A stretch of DNA of 64,000 nt from Leucobacter sp. Psy1 (GCF_020096995.1 NZ_CP083692.1:682001-746000), one strand, 5' to 3'; positions 9,821-18,922 are shown, counted from the first letter of the stretch. The notes: a model not told the origin generated them from the sequence alone. Made by a program: numbers and translations.

Positions 9821-12153
9821 GGCGTGCGAGGCGCGACCGACTCGATCGCCCAGAACACCGACTCGGGCGTCGCAGGCGAGGCGAGTGCGGGGCTCGCCGA
9901 GTCCGGGCCGAACGCGGCGACGGCCTGCCGAATCGCTTCGCGCACCGAGAACGCGAGCATCAGCGGCGGCTCACCGACGGCTTTCGACCCGTAGACGGCA
10001 CCCTCCTCATGGGCTTGATCGAGGAGCGACACGTTGAACTCGTCTGGCATCTCGGAGAAGCTGGGCAGCTTGTAGGTGCTCGCCGCCTGGGTCGCGAGAC
10101 GACCGCGTCGCGGACCGTCTCCGGTGTCCCAGCGCAGATCCTCGAGCGTCAACCAGCCGGCGCCCTGGACGAATCCGCCCTCGATCTGGCCGATATCGAT
10201 GAGCGGCGAGAGCGAGTCGCCGACGTCGTGGACGATATCGACGCGGAGCAGACGATAGGAGCCGTCGAAGCGGTTGACCTCGACCTCGCTCGCCGCCACA
10301 CCGTATGCGAAGTACTTGAAAGGTTCGCCCTGCATCACTGAGGCGTCCCAGTAGAGCCCCTCGGTGCGGTAGAAGCCGGAGGCCGAGAGCTGGACCCGCT
10401 GCATGTACGCGGAGCGCACGACCTCCTCCCATGTCAGCGTTTCCGTGGTCCCGAGACCGGAGACGACGCCGTCAGCGAAGCGGACGTCAGGCGCTGGCAC
10501 GCCGAGCATCGTGGCCGCCACCCCAGCGAGTCTCGCGGAGATCTGCTCGCAGGCATCCTTCACGGCTCCGCCGTTGAGGTCGCTCCCGGAACTCGCCGCC
10601 GTGGCCGAGGTGTTCGGCACCTTGTCGGTCCGTGTCGGGGCGAGCCGAACGGTGCCCAGAGAAACTCCGAGGGCGGTGGCGGCGACCTGCAGCATCTTGG
10701 TGTGGAGTCCCTGGCCCATCTCGGTTCCGCCGTGGGTGATCAGTACCGAGCCGTCCTTGTAGATCAGCACGAGCGCACCGCCCTGATTGAACGCCGTCAG
10801 GTTGAACGAGATGCCGAACTTTACAGGCGTCAGCGCGAGCGCCCGTCGCGCGTGCGTGTGCTCGCTGTTGAAGCGAGCGATCGCTGCTTCGCGGCGCTCG
10901 ACCTCTGCTGTATCGATCAGCTGGTCCCATGCCGTGTGCAGGCGGTCGGCGTGACGCACCGGCTGACCGTACGGCGTCGCCTGGCCAGGCCGGTAAAAGT
11001 TGCGGCGACGCAGCTCGCGTGCGGAGAGGCCGAACTGCGGAGCAGCCCTGCCGAGGATCTCCTCGATGACCAGCATGCCCTGCGGGCCGCCGAATCCGCG
11101 GAACGCCGTCTGCGACGTCTTGTGGCACTGCGCGATCCGACCGTGGACCGCGATGTTCGGGATCCAGTAGGCGTTGTCGACGTGGCACATGGCGCGGGCG
11201 AGCACGGGCTCGGAGAGATCGAGGCTCCACCCGCCGTCAGCGGTGAGGGTCACGTCGAGCGCCGTCAGCACGCCGTCGGTCGTGAAGCCCGCGCGCCACG
11301 ACGAGTGGAACCCGTGGCGCTTGCCCGTCATCGTCATGTCCTGCGTCCGGGTGAGACGCACCCTGACCGGCCTGCCGGTGCGCTTCGCGCCGAGGGCGGC
11401 GACAGCGGCGTAGCCGTGCGGCTGCATCTCCTTACCGCCGAACCCGCCTCCCATGCGCAGGCACTGGACCGTCACCTCGTTCGCGGAGATCCCGAGCACG
11501 TGGGAGACGATGTCCTGCGTCTCGGTCGGATGCTGCGTGCTGCACTGGATGAAGACCTGTCCGTTCTCGTCGATGTGCGCGAGAGAGGCCTGGGTCTCGA
11601 GGTAGAAGTGCTCCTGCCCGGCGAATTCGAACTCGCCCTCGACGACGCGATCAGCCCCGGCGAAACCGGCGTCGAGATCGCCGCGCCGCATCGTGGGGCG
11701 GACGCCGTGGAAGCTCTCTGCCGCGATCGCCTCGGGAACGGTGATCAGAGCGGGCAGCTCTTCGCAGTCGATCTCCACGGCCGCGGCCCCCTGGCGCGCA
11801 GCCTCGAGGGTCTCGCCGAGCACCCAGCAGACGGCCTGGCCGTAGAACATGATCTCATCGACCGGGAAGAGCGGCTCGTCGTGCTTCGCCCCGGCGTCGT
11901 TGACACCGGGAACGTCGTCCGCCGTGAGGACGAGGACGACTCCGGGAACCTCGAGTGCCGGGTCGGTGCGCAGGCCGAGGATGCGCGCGTGCGCGTGCGC
12001 CGACTGCACGGGGTACGCGTGGAGCGCTCCCGGCATCCGGTACACGAGATCGTCGGTGTAGAGCGCCTGACCCGTGACGTGCAGGGCTGCACTCTCGTGG
12101 GGCAGGGGCTCGCCGACGACGGCGACCTGGGGGCGTTGGGACAGCGAGCTCAT
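9817..12153 (-). CDS. xdhB: Xanthine dehydrogenase molybdopterin-binding subunit
   Basis: This is the molybdenum-cofactor subunit that hydroxylates hypoxanthine and xanthine to urate. It has 778 residues. The N-terminal domain opens with ALHVTGQALYTDDL. Cofactor and substrate motifs include GGGFGGKEMQPHGYAA, RGFGGPQGMLVIEEI, THGGTEMGQGLHTKMLQVAA, and AVGEPPLMLAFSV near the C-terminus with the catalytic glutamate. The whole is typical of the XDH_B split-subunit form rather than a single-chain enzyme. It is overlapped by 4 bp on both sides. A related aldehyde or nicotinate oxidase is the alternative, but the guanine deaminase and purine permease neighbours argue for xanthine. Confidence 0.94.
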   Translation of the reverse strand: MSSLSQRPQVAVVGEPLPHESAALHVTGQALYTDDLVYRMPGALHAYPVQSAHAHARILGLRTDPALEVPGVVLVLTADDVPGVNDAGAKHDEPLFPVDEIMFYGQAVCWVLGETLEAARQGAAAVEIDCEELPALITVPEAIAAESFHGVRPTMRRGDLDAGFAGADRVVEGEFEFAGQEHFYLETQASLAHIDENGQVFIQCSTQHPTETQDIVSHVLGISANEVTVQCLRMGGGFGGKEMQPHGYAAVAALGAKRTGRPVRVRLTRTQDMTMTGKRHGFHSSWRAGFTTDGVLTALDVTLTADGGWSLDLSEPVLARAMCHVDNAYWIPNIAVHGRIAQCHKTSQTAFRGFGGPQGMLVIEEILGRAAPQFGLSARELRRRNFYRPGQATPYGQPVRHADRLHTAWDQLIDTAEVERREAAIARFNSEHTHARRALALTPVKFGISFNLTAFNQGGALVLIYKDGSVLITHGGTEMGQGLHTKMLQVAATALGVSLGTVRLAPTRTDKVPNTSATAASSGSDLNGGAVKDACEQISARLAGVAATMLGVPAPDVRFADGVVSGLGTTETLTWEEVVRSAYMQRVQLSASGFYRTEGLYWDASVMQGEPFKYFAYGVAASEVEVNRFDGSYRLLRVDIVHDVGDSLSPLIDIGQIEGGFVQGAGWLTLEDLRWDTGDGPRRGRLATQAASTYKLPSFSEMPDEFNVSLLDQAHEEGAVYGSKAVGEPPLMLAFSVREAIRQAVAAFGPDSASPALASPATPESVFWAIESVAPRTP

Positions 12154-13688
12154 CGCGACACCACCTTTCGGCCGGTCGGTCGGAATCCCGGTGGGAGCAC
12201 CCGACCTCCGCGTGCGGCGTCATCGGTCTCCGCGAAGAATCGCTCGAGTGAGGTGCCGAGCATCGCCGAACGGTAGCGAGCACTCGCACGATGATCGTCC
12301 ATCGGGGTGCCCTCCGAGACGAGGATCGCCGAGGCGCTGCGTGCGGTATCCGCGTTCCACGGCTGCCCCTCGAGTGCGCGCTCCGTCTCCCGCGCGCGGA
12401 GCGGCGTCGCGGCGACTCCGCCCAGACCGATGCGCGCCCGTGAGACGGTACCGTCTTCAATGGTCAGTGCGTAGGCCACTGCAACACTCGAAATGTCGTC
12501 GAAGCGGCGCTTCGCCACTTTGTGGAAGCGGGTGAGCGGTGCGAGCGGGAGAGGGATGCGGACTGCGGTGATCAGCTCGTCTCTCCGACGGACGGTCTGG
12601 CGGTATCCCGTGAAGTACTCGTCGAGCGGCACCTCGCGCTCGCCGTCGGCCGACGCGAGGACGAGCGTGGCCTCGAGCGCGAGCAGCACGGGCGGGGCGT
12701 CGCCGATGGGCGACCCTGTCCCGATGTTGCCGCCGATGGTGGCGCTGTTCCTGATGAGGCGGGAGGCGAATTGCGGGATGAGTTCGGCGAGCAGGGGGAG
12801 ACGTCCGGTGGTCTCGCGCTCAAGCTCGGAGAGCGTCAGCGCTGCCCCGAGTTCGATCCGCTCGTCCGACCAGTCGATCCGGCGCAATTCGGGAAGACGG
12901 TCGATCGCGAGCATCGAGCTGGCCCGCTTGCCGCCGACGCCGACCTCGACGCCCCAGTCGGTGCACCCGGCCACGACCTGGGTGTCGGGAACATCGCGCA
13001 GGATCTCGAGCGCCTCGGCGAGCGAGGCTGGACGGCGGTACCGTGCGGTGCCGTCGCTCACGTCGACGGGCCGGGCATCGGGCGCCGGAGCATCGCGCCG
13101 CTCGGCGATCGCGTCGCCCTGCTCGGGGAAGCCGAGCGCGAACGCGGCGTCGCGGATCGGCCGGTAGCCCGTGCAGCGGCACAGGTTGCCGGAGAGCGCA
13201 TGCAGGTCGAATCCGTTCTCGCCTTCTTCGACCGGTGGGCCGTGCTCGGCGTGCGTGAGGCCGGACTCCGGCGGTTCCGCCTCGTCACCCGGGTCGTCGG
13301 ATGCGTCGCCAGCGGCGTGGCGGTCGGGCCGATAGAACTCCGCGGCCATGCTGCAGATGAATCCCGGTGTGCAGTAACCGCACTGCGACCCGCCGCGCTC
13401 CGCCATCTCGCGTTGCACCGGGTGGAGATCCGTCGGACTGCCGAGGCCCTCCGCTGTGAGGACCTCCTGCCCGTCCAGAGCGGGCGCAGGCAGCAGGCAC
13501 GCGTTCACCGCGGTCCAGCGCGATCCCTCGCCGTCGGGCTTCGCAACGAGCACGGCGCATGCCCCGCACTCGCCCTCGGCGCACCCCTCCTTGCAGCCGG
13601 TCAGGCCGCGGCTGCGCAGGAAGTCGAGGGCACTGGTGTGCACGTTCCCATCGATCTCGAATGACGTTCCGTTGACGGTCGATTTCAT
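12150..13688 (-). CDS. xdhA: Xanthine dehydrogenase small subunit, [2Fe-2S] plus FAD domains
   Basis: This subunit passes electrons from the molybdenum centre through two [2Fe-2S] clusters to FAD and NAD+. It has 512 residues. Residues 1-75 form a plant-type ferredoxin with CKEGCAEGECGACAV. A second cluster domain has QCGYCTPGFICSM and, after an acidic insertion of about 35 residues (roughly 127-160), GNLCRCTGYRPIRDA. The FAD domain follows (VVAGCTDWGVEVG, then TIGGNIGTGSPIGD). The ATG at 13688 sits behind GAGGTGG. It heads the xdhABC-guaD operon. The acidic insertion between the two cluster-2 cysteine pairs is longer than I would expect. Confidence 0.94.
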   Translation of the reverse strand: MKSTVNGTSFEIDGNVHTSALDFLRSRGLTGCKEGCAEGECGACAVLVAKPDGEGSRWTAVNACLLPAPALDGQEVLTAEGLGSPTDLHPVQREMAERGGSQCGYCTPGFICSMAAEFYRPDRHAAGDASDDPGDEAEPPESGLTHAEHGPPVEEGENGFDLHALSGNLCRCTGYRPIRDAAFALGFPEQGDAIAERRDAPAPDARPVDVSDGTARYRRPASLAEALEILRDVPDTQVVAGCTDWGVEVGVGGKRASSMLAIDRLPELRRIDWSDERIELGAALTLSELERETTGRLPLLAELIPQFASRLIRNSATIGGNIGTGSPIGDAPPVLLALEATLVLASADGEREVPLDEYFTGYRQTVRRRDELITAVRIPLPLAPLTRFHKVAKRRFDDISSVAVAYALTIEDGTVSRARIGLGGVAATPLRARETERALEGQPWNADTARSASAILVSEGTPMDDHRASARYRSAMLGTSLERFFAETDDAARGGRVLPPGFRPTGRKVVSR

Positions 13689-13699
13689 AGTCCACCTCT

Positions 13700-13719
13700 G
13701 TGACGCATCGCTGAGTCAC
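13700..13719. promoter_or_regulatory. 20-bp imperfect palindrome just upstream of xdhA
   Basis: GTGAC at 13700 and GTCAC ending at 13719 bound a symmetrical site with CA, CG and TG also matching in the arms (14 of 20 positions). It starts 12 bp upstream of the xdhA ATG, overlapping the likely 5' leader. It is a candidate operator for a local purine-responsive regulator such as the MarR encoded at 15423 or an XRE/GntR protein elsewhere. Confidence 0.45.
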
Positions 13720-13740
13720 GATTGGCATGGTTCGTACTGA

Positions 13741-13783
13741 AATCTCGGCGCCAGGTTATCCATGCGAACAGGCGCTTGAGATT
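13741..13783 (-). terminator. Candidate terminator hairpin after the purine permease gene
   Basis: AATCTC/GAGATT (6 bp) encloses GGCGCC/GGCGC (5 bp) around an 18-nt loop, starting 19 bp downstream of the NCS2 permease stop on the minus strand. It probably separates the permease transcript from xdhA. No T-tract follows. Confidence 0.5.
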
Positions 13784-13802
13784 GATGGTAGCTGATGCTG
13801 CC

Positions 13803-15275
13803 TCAACCGCCCAACAAAGCGGTGAGGGGGCCACGGACGAAGTACAGCAGGAAGCCGAAGGAGACCACCCACAGGAGCCAGTGCACCTGCTTCGCCCTCC
13901 CGGTCATCGCGTGGATCAGCGCCCACGAGATGAAGCCGACGCCGATGCCGTTCGCGATCGAGTAGGTCAGCGGCATCGTGACCATCGTGAGGAAGACGGG
14001 GAGCGAGACCCGGAAGTCGGTCATGTCGATCTCGCGCACCTGGGTGACCATCATCGCGCCGACGATGACGAGCGCCGCCGCACCAGCCTCCATCGGGATG
14101 ACGCCGATGAGGGGTGCGAAGAACATCGACAGCAGGAAGAGCGCTCCGGTGATGCAGGCGGCGAGGCCGGTGCGAGCGCCCTCCGCGATCCCGGCCGCCG
14201 CGTCGACGAAGACGGTGTTCGACGACGCCGAGGCACCGCCGCCCGCGACGGCGCCGATGCCCTCGACGATGAAGGCGCCGCGAATGCGGGGGAACGTTCC
14301 GTCGGGGAGGGAGAGCCCGGCATTCCGTGCGAGTCCCGTCATCGTGCCCATGGCATCGAAGAAGTTCGTGAACACCAGCGTGAAGACGAGCATCACGGCG
14401 GCCAGCATGCCGATCCGTTCGAAGGCTCCGAAGAGGTCGAAGGCGCCGACAAGCCCGAAATCGGGCAGGGCGACGATCTGACCTGGCAGCTCAGGGGCTC
14501 CCAGGTTCCACCCCTGCGGGTCCGGGTTCTCCGGATCGCCAACGGTTCCCAGGCGAGCGAAGGCCTGGATGACGATGGCGAGAAGCGTCGCGACCACCAT
14601 GCCGATCAGGATCCCGCCAGGCACGCGACGGGCGACGAGCACGCCGATGAGCACGAGCGCGAAGATGAAGACCAACGTAGGGAGTGAACTGATGGACCCG
14701 TCCTGGCCGAGTTGCACCGGCGGTCCCGCCGGCGTGCGCGTGACGAATCCGGAGTTCACGAACCCGATGAACGCGATGAAGAGCCCGATGCCGACGGTGA
14801 TCGCTACCTTGAGCTGCGCGGGGACGGCGTGGAAGATCGCCGTGCGGATCCCGGTTGCCCCGAGGACGACGATGATCACCCCGTTGATGATGACGAGTCC
14901 CATCGCCTCTGGCCAGGTCACCTCCTGCACGACGGCAACCGCGAGAAAGCTGTTCATGCCGAGACCGGCGGCCAGCGCGAACGGCAGCCGGGCGACGACC
15001 CCGAAGAGAATGGTCGTCACCCCCGCGACGAGTCCCGTGACGGCCGTGAGCTGCGCGAAGTCGAGGCTGGTCCCCTCGACATCGGTCGACCCGCCGAGGA
15101 TCAGAGGGTTCAGGACGACGATGTAGGCCATCGCCACGAAGGCGACGATGCCTCCGCGCAGTTCTTGACGCACGGAGGATCCCCGTGCGGTGATTTCGAA
15201 GAATCGGTCGAGGGCGGAGCGGCGTCCACCCGGATCTTGTCCGGTCATGTGAGCGGATTGGGAAACATCGGACAT
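13803..15275 (-). CDS. NCS2-family purine permease (AzgA/PbuG type)
   Basis: This is a proton-coupled permease for hypoxanthine, guanine or adenine. It has 490 residues and 12 or more hydrophobic segments. The N-terminal ITARGSSVRQELRGGIVAF and AMAYIVVLNPLILG are the AzgA/PbuG signature. GLGMNSFLAVAVVQ and the segment GVGASASSNTVFVDAAAGIAEG-like (here GGGASASSNTVFVDAAAG) are the substrate-site helices. The ATG at 15275 has GAGG six nt upstream. It lies upstream of the xdhABC-guaD operon in the same direction and divergent from marR, which fits import of purines for oxidation. Confidence 0.92.
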   Translation of the reverse strand: MSDVSQSAHMTGQDPGGRRSALDRFFEITARGSSVRQELRGGIVAFVAMAYIVVLNPLILGGSTDVEGTSLDFAQLTAVTGLVAGVTTILFGVVARLPFALAAGLGMNSFLAVAVVQEVTWPEAMGLVIINGVIIVVLGATGIRTAIFHAVPAQLKVAITVGIGLFIAFIGFVNSGFVTRTPAGPPVQLGQDGSISSLPTLVFIFALVLIGVLVARRVPGGILIGMVVATLLAIVIQAFARLGTVGDPENPDPQGWNLGAPELPGQIVALPDFGLVGAFDLFGAFERIGMLAAVMLVFTLVFTNFFDAMGTMTGLARNAGLSLPDGTFPRIRGAFIVEGIGAVAGGGASASSNTVFVDAAAGIAEGARTGLAACITGALFLLSMFFAPLIGVIPMEAGAAALVIVGAMMVTQVREIDMTDFRVSLPVFLTMVTMPLTYSIANGIGVGFISWALIHAMTGRAKQVHWLLWVVSFGFLLYFVRGPLTALLGG

Positions 15276-15332
15276 CAGTGGCCTCAGTTCTCTTCCATTG
15301 TGCGGAAAATATCTTCTGAATGTGCACTTCGG

Positions 15333-15361
15333 AGTGAAGCACGGGGTCGGGGAGGTGTCAA
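15333..15361 (-). promoter_or_regulatory. Sigma-70-type promoter of the purine permease
   Basis: On the minus strand a consensus TTGACA (15356-15361) is followed by a 17-bp spacer and TTCACT (15333-15338), giving a leader of about 50 nt before the ATG at 15275. The -35 box ends 9 bp from the repeated element at 15370-15411, so a regulator bound there could control this promoter. Confidence 0.6.
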
Positions 15362-15369
15362 GGAAATCA

Positions 15370-15411
15370 GATCTTTCCGATTTGTATTTAGAAAATCAAG
15401 ATATATCCGAT
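15370..15411. promoter_or_regulatory. Paired direct repeat in the marR/permease intergenic region
   Basis: GATCTTTCCGAT at 15370-15381 and GATATATCCGAT at 15400-15411 match at 10 of 12 positions and are exactly 30 bp (about three helical turns) apart. The stretch is strikingly AT-rich for this genome. The second copy abuts the marR -10 hexamer (TAGTGT at 15411-15416), as expected for MarR autoregulation. Confidence 0.55.
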
Positions 15412-15422
15412 AGTGTAGTAAT

Positions 15423-15893
15423 GTGAGTGAGACCCGCCCCGTGCTGCATGCGATCCAGGAGCTCTCTGACGCCCTCGACCAGATGTTCGCGGGCATGCGA
15501 GAGGACATGGGTATGCGCCCGACCGATCTGAGCGCACTTCGCATGCTCGCGATTCGTGAACGCCGCGGCGAAGAGGTCACTCCGCAAGCTTTGGCCCGGC
15601 ATCTCGGCATTACGACGGCGTCGTCGACGGCGCTCCTCGATCGCCTGACCGGGCAAGGCCACGTGGATCGGATCGTCCACCCGGACGATCGTCGATCCCG
15701 TCTCGTCACGCTGACCCCGCATGCTCGGGCCACCTTCTTCGAGCACTTCTGGCCCCGCATTCGCATGATGAGCGACGTGGCCGAGCGCTACGACGAGGCA
15801 GAGCTCGCCGTCATCACTGACTTCATGCACCACTTGGCCGACGCCGTCGCACGTCCGAACGATGGAGAACACTATGTCGCACCAGCGCGTTAA
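15423..15893 (+). CDS. MarR-family transcriptional regulator
   Basis: This is a 156-residue winged-helix regulator. The DNA-binding region is LSALRMLAIRERRGEEVTPQALARHLGITTASSTALLDRL, followed by the wing GHVDRIVHPDDRRSRLVTLT, which carries the conserved DDRR pattern. The GTG at 15423 has no ribosome binding site but has TAGTGT six nt upstream, suggesting a leaderless mRNA. It overlaps the exporter gene by 20 bp and diverges from the purine permease. It probably represses its own operon in response to an exported small molecule. Control of the purine permease is also possible. Confidence 0.92.
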   Translation: MSETRPVLHAIQELSDALDQMFAGMREDMGMRPTDLSALRMLAIRERRGEEVTPQALARHLGITTASSTALLDRLTGQGHVDRIVHPDDRRSRLVTLTPHARATFFEHFWPRIRMMSDVAERYDEAELAVITDFMHHLADAVARPNDGEHYVAPAR

Positions 15894-18030
15894 GCAGTCA
15901 CCCCATCGGCCGGGCCTCGGTCTGCGCGTCGTGATTCCCGCCGTTCTGGCGGTCCTCTGGCTCTCCTGGACCGCGTGGGGCGGTCAGGTGTTCGGGGTCA
16001 TCTCCGAGGTGACGACGAACGATCAGGCTACCTTCCTGCCAGCCGACGCCGAGTCGACGCGCGCACTCGATCTGAGTGAGCAGTTCACCGACTCCGATTC
16101 GGTGCCGGCAACGATCATCGCCGCGAAGGAGTCTGCGCTTTCCCCGGATGACCTCGCGGAGGCTCGGGATGTCGCTGAGCGTGCTCAAGACATCGACGGA
16201 GTGGATCAGGTGATCCCCCCGCAGCCGTCCGAAGACCAGGAGGCCGTGCAGATTTTAGTGCTCCTCGCGGAGGACTCCTCCGAGGGGGGCGCCCTCGAGG
16301 AACTGCGCACGCTGGTAGCCGACGACTTCACCGGCGACTGGACCGCTCACGTCACGGGACCCGCCGCTTTCTCGAACGATCTCACCGGCGCGTTCGCGGG
16401 GATCGACGGTCTCCTCCTGATCGTGGCGCTCGTCGCGGTGTTCGTGATTCTCGTCGTCGTCTACCGCTCGATCCTGCTGCCGATCCTCGTGCTCCTCTCG
16501 TCGATGGCCGCGCTGTGCGCCGCCATCTCCGTTATTTACCTGATGGCGCAGGCCGAATGGATTCAGCTCAACGGACAGGTCCAGGGCATCCTTTCGATCC
16601 TGGTCATCGGTGCCGCGACCGACTACTCATTGCTGCTGGTCGCCCGCTACCGAGAAGAACTGCTCGCCGAGCGCTCGAGGTTCACGGCTTTGTGGACGGC
16701 CCTGCGCCGCTCGACCCCGCCCGTCCTTGCTTCGGGAGGCACCGTCGCCATCGCCCTCCTCTGCCTGCTGTTCTCGGATCTGAACTCGAACCGGGCACTC
16801 GGGCCGGTCGCAGCGGCGGGCATCGTCTTTTCGATGGCGGCCACGTTGACGTTCCTGCCGGCGCTCCTCGCCCTCACGGGCAGGTGGGTTTTCTGGCCTC
16901 GGATCCCTCGGTCGGCAGGGGGAACCGAGACGAGCGGCGACGCCGCGCCCCACGCGAGGCACGGCGCACGTGCGGGGCTCTGGGGGCGTGTTGCCCGCGG
17001 CGTCGAGGCGCGGCCGCGAGCGATCTGGATCGTGGTCACGGTGGTGCTGCTCGCCGGAGCTGTCGGTGTGACGGATCTGAAGGCCAACGGTATCGCGCAG
17101 TCCGACGTCGTCCTCGGTGAGACCGAGACGAAAGCGGGGCAGGAGCTGCTCGAGCAGCACTTCGATGCGGGTACAGGGGCGCCGGCGAATGTCTTCGTCG
17201 AGTCCGGAGAGGCGGACGCGGCACTGACCGCCGTCGAAGGGGTTTCCGGCGTCGCGAGCGCGTACCTGGTGAGCGATTCCGGGGCTCCCGCGCGCGGAGC
17301 TGACGACGCCCGGGTGGAGTCGGGGATGGTGGAGATCTCCGCCACGCTCGCCGACCCGGGTGATTCTCTCGAGGCCGAGCAGACGATCATCGACCTGCGC
17401 GACTCACTGTCGGAAATCGACGGTGAAACGCTCGTGGGCGGCACCACGGCGACGCAGCTCGACACGAACGTGACCGCGCAGCGGGATCTCCGCGTCATCA
17501 TCCCGCTCGTCCTGCTCGTGATCGGCGTGATCCTGATCGCCCTGCTGCGGTCGCTGGTGACGCCGCTGATCCTGATCGCGACGACGGTGCTGTCCTATCT
17601 CACCGCGCTCGGCATCTCGGCATGGGTCTTCAATCACCTGTTCAAGTTCCCCGGTGCAGACCCGACGGTGCCCCTGTTCGGATTCATGTTCCTCGTCGCG
17701 CTCGGCGTCGACTACAACATTTTCCTCATGACCCGTGCGCGTGAGGAAGCCCGTGCTCACGGTGCGACCGAGGGGCTGCTCCGGTCGCTCGTCGTGACGG
17801 GAGGAGTGATCACCTCGGCGGGCATCGTGCTCGCCGCGACCTTCTCGGCACTGGCCGTGCTGCCCCTCATGTTCATGGTGCAGCTCGCATTCCTGGTGGC
17901 GCTCGGGGTCTTCATCGACACCTTCATCGTGCGCACCCTGCAGGTGCCGGCGCTCGGCGTCGACCTCGGCCGGCGCATCTGGTGGCCGTCCCGCCTCGCG
18001 CGGGCGGAGCGGGACGGCGCGATCGGCTAG
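15874..18030 (+). CDS. MMPL/RND-family transporter
   Basis: This is a large integral membrane exporter of the MMPL (HAE2-like RND) family, 718 residues. I use the ATG at 15874, with GGAG six nt upstream, rather than the ATG at 15862. It has two repeats, each with one helix, a large extracytoplasmic loop and five helices. The loops run roughly over residues 40-160 and 395-540. Family motifs include GAATDYSLLLVARYREEL in the first half and ALGVDYNIFLMTRAREEAR in the second. It is translationally coupled to marR, so it probably expels a toxic or lipid-like compound. The last four bases (CTAG) are shared with the convergent gene stop. Confidence 0.92.
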   Translation: MSHQRVKQSPHRPGLGLRVVIPAVLAVLWLSWTAWGGQVFGVISEVTTNDQATFLPADAESTRALDLSEQFTDSDSVPATIIAAKESALSPDDLAEARDVAERAQDIDGVDQVIPPQPSEDQEAVQILVLLAEDSSEGGALEELRTLVADDFTGDWTAHVTGPAAFSNDLTGAFAGIDGLLLIVALVAVFVILVVVYRSILLPILVLLSSMAALCAAISVIYLMAQAEWIQLNGQVQGILSILVIGAATDYSLLLVARYREELLAERSRFTALWTALRRSTPPVLASGGTVAIALLCLLFSDLNSNRALGPVAAAGIVFSMAATLTFLPALLALTGRWVFWPRIPRSAGGTETSGDAAPHARHGARAGLWGRVARGVEARPRAIWIVVTVVLLAGAVGVTDLKANGIAQSDVVLGETETKAGQELLEQHFDAGTGAPANVFVESGEADAALTAVEGVSGVASAYLVSDSGAPARGADDARVESGMVEISATLADPGDSLEAEQTIIDLRDSLSEIDGETLVGGTTATQLDTNVTAQRDLRVIIPLVLLVIGVILIALLRSLVTPLILIATTVLSYLTALGISAWVFNHLFKFPGADPTVPLFGFMFLVALGVDYNIFLMTRAREEARAHGATEGLLRSLVVTGGVITSAGIVLAATFSALAVLPLMFMVQLAFLVALGVFIDTFIVRTLQVPALGVDLGRRIWWPSRLARAERDGAIG

Positions 18031-18896
18031 TCCCCGTAGCGGTAGAAGCCCTCGCCGCTCTTGCGGCCGAGCTTGCCCGCGTCGACGTACGAGCGGACGA
18101 AGTCACGGGCGACGGTCGGGAGCGACGGGAACTGCGACACGTAGTGCTCCTCGATGTCGAGTACGACGTCGAGTCCGACCTGATCCATCAGTTGGAACGG
18201 GCCCGCCGCGAGCCCCATGTTCGCCCGCATGATGCCATCCACGTCCTCGGGTGTGCTCACGCCCTCGGCGACGACGGTGAGTGACTCCCGCTTGATCGCC
18301 GCCCAGATGCGGTTGAAGATGAACCCGGTGCTTTCCTTCGCCGCGATGAACGGGATGATGCCGAAGGCCCGGAGTTCACGGTCCAGGAACTCCATGATCC
18401 CGTCGGCTGTCTGCCCGTCACTCATGAGCTCGACCGCCATGCTCTGCGGCGGCATCGCGAAGTGCATGTTGAACACGCGCTCCGGATGTTCGACCTCGGT
18501 GATGACCTCACGCGAGGCGTAGGACGAGGAGTTCGTCGCGAGCAGCGCATCGGCATCGGCGACGCGATCGAGCGTGCCGAACAGTGGCCGCTTGATATCC
18601 AGTCGCTCGGGCACGGCCTCGATGATCAACCATGCGCCGGGCGCGGCCTCCTCAGGAGTGCCGTGAACCTCGAGCTCGTGCAGCTCCCCGGTGGGTGCTT
18701 CGAGCTTGCTCCGCAGTTCGGGGGCCGTCTCGGCGACGTAGGTCCGCGCCGCCGCGCGCTGCTCCTCCGAGGGGTCGACCAGCCGGACGGCGGCCCCGCC
18801 GCTCGCGAAGACGGCGGCGATGCGACGGCCCAGCGTTCCCCCTCCGATGATCACGATCGCACGGTCGGTGATATTGGCCGGCAGCCGATGGCCCAT
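18027..18896 (-). CDS. 3-hydroxyacyl-CoA dehydrogenase family protein
   Basis: This is a 289-residue NAD-dependent enzyme with the two domains of 3-hydroxyacyl-CoA dehydrogenase. The N-terminal Rossmann fold has IGGGTLGRRIAAVFASGG, and the TNSSSYASREV and FNMHFAMPPQ segments correspond to the catalytic Ser/His region. The C-terminal helical dimerisation domain begins near STGFIFNRIWAAIKRE and ends KLGRKSGEGFYRYGD. Candidate reactions include 3-hydroxybutyryl-CoA or L-gulonate oxidation, and the sequence does not choose between them. It is divergent from the TetR-propeller gene, whose product may regulate it. Confidence 0.87.
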   Translation of the reverse strand: MGHRLPANITDRAIVIIGGGTLGRRIAAVFASGGAAVRLVDPSEEQRAAARTYVAETAPELRSKLEAPTGELHELEVHGTPEEAAPGAWLIIEAVPERLDIKRPLFGTLDRVADADALLATNSSSYASREVITEVEHPERVFNMHFAMPPQSMAVELMSDGQTADGIMEFLDRELRAFGIIPFIAAKESTGFIFNRIWAAIKRESLTVVAEGVSTPEDVDGIMRANMGLAAGPFQLMDQVGLDVVLDIEEHYVSQFPSLPTVARDFVRSYVDAGKLGRKSGEGFYRYGD

Positions 18897-18922
18897 GAGT
18901 CTTCCTTTCCCTCGATACTTCG

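Noticed and set aside
10702-12276. A 524-codon plus-strand frame opposite xdhB
   Set aside because: It is antisense to the molybdopterin subunit, with biased composition and no homology I recognise.
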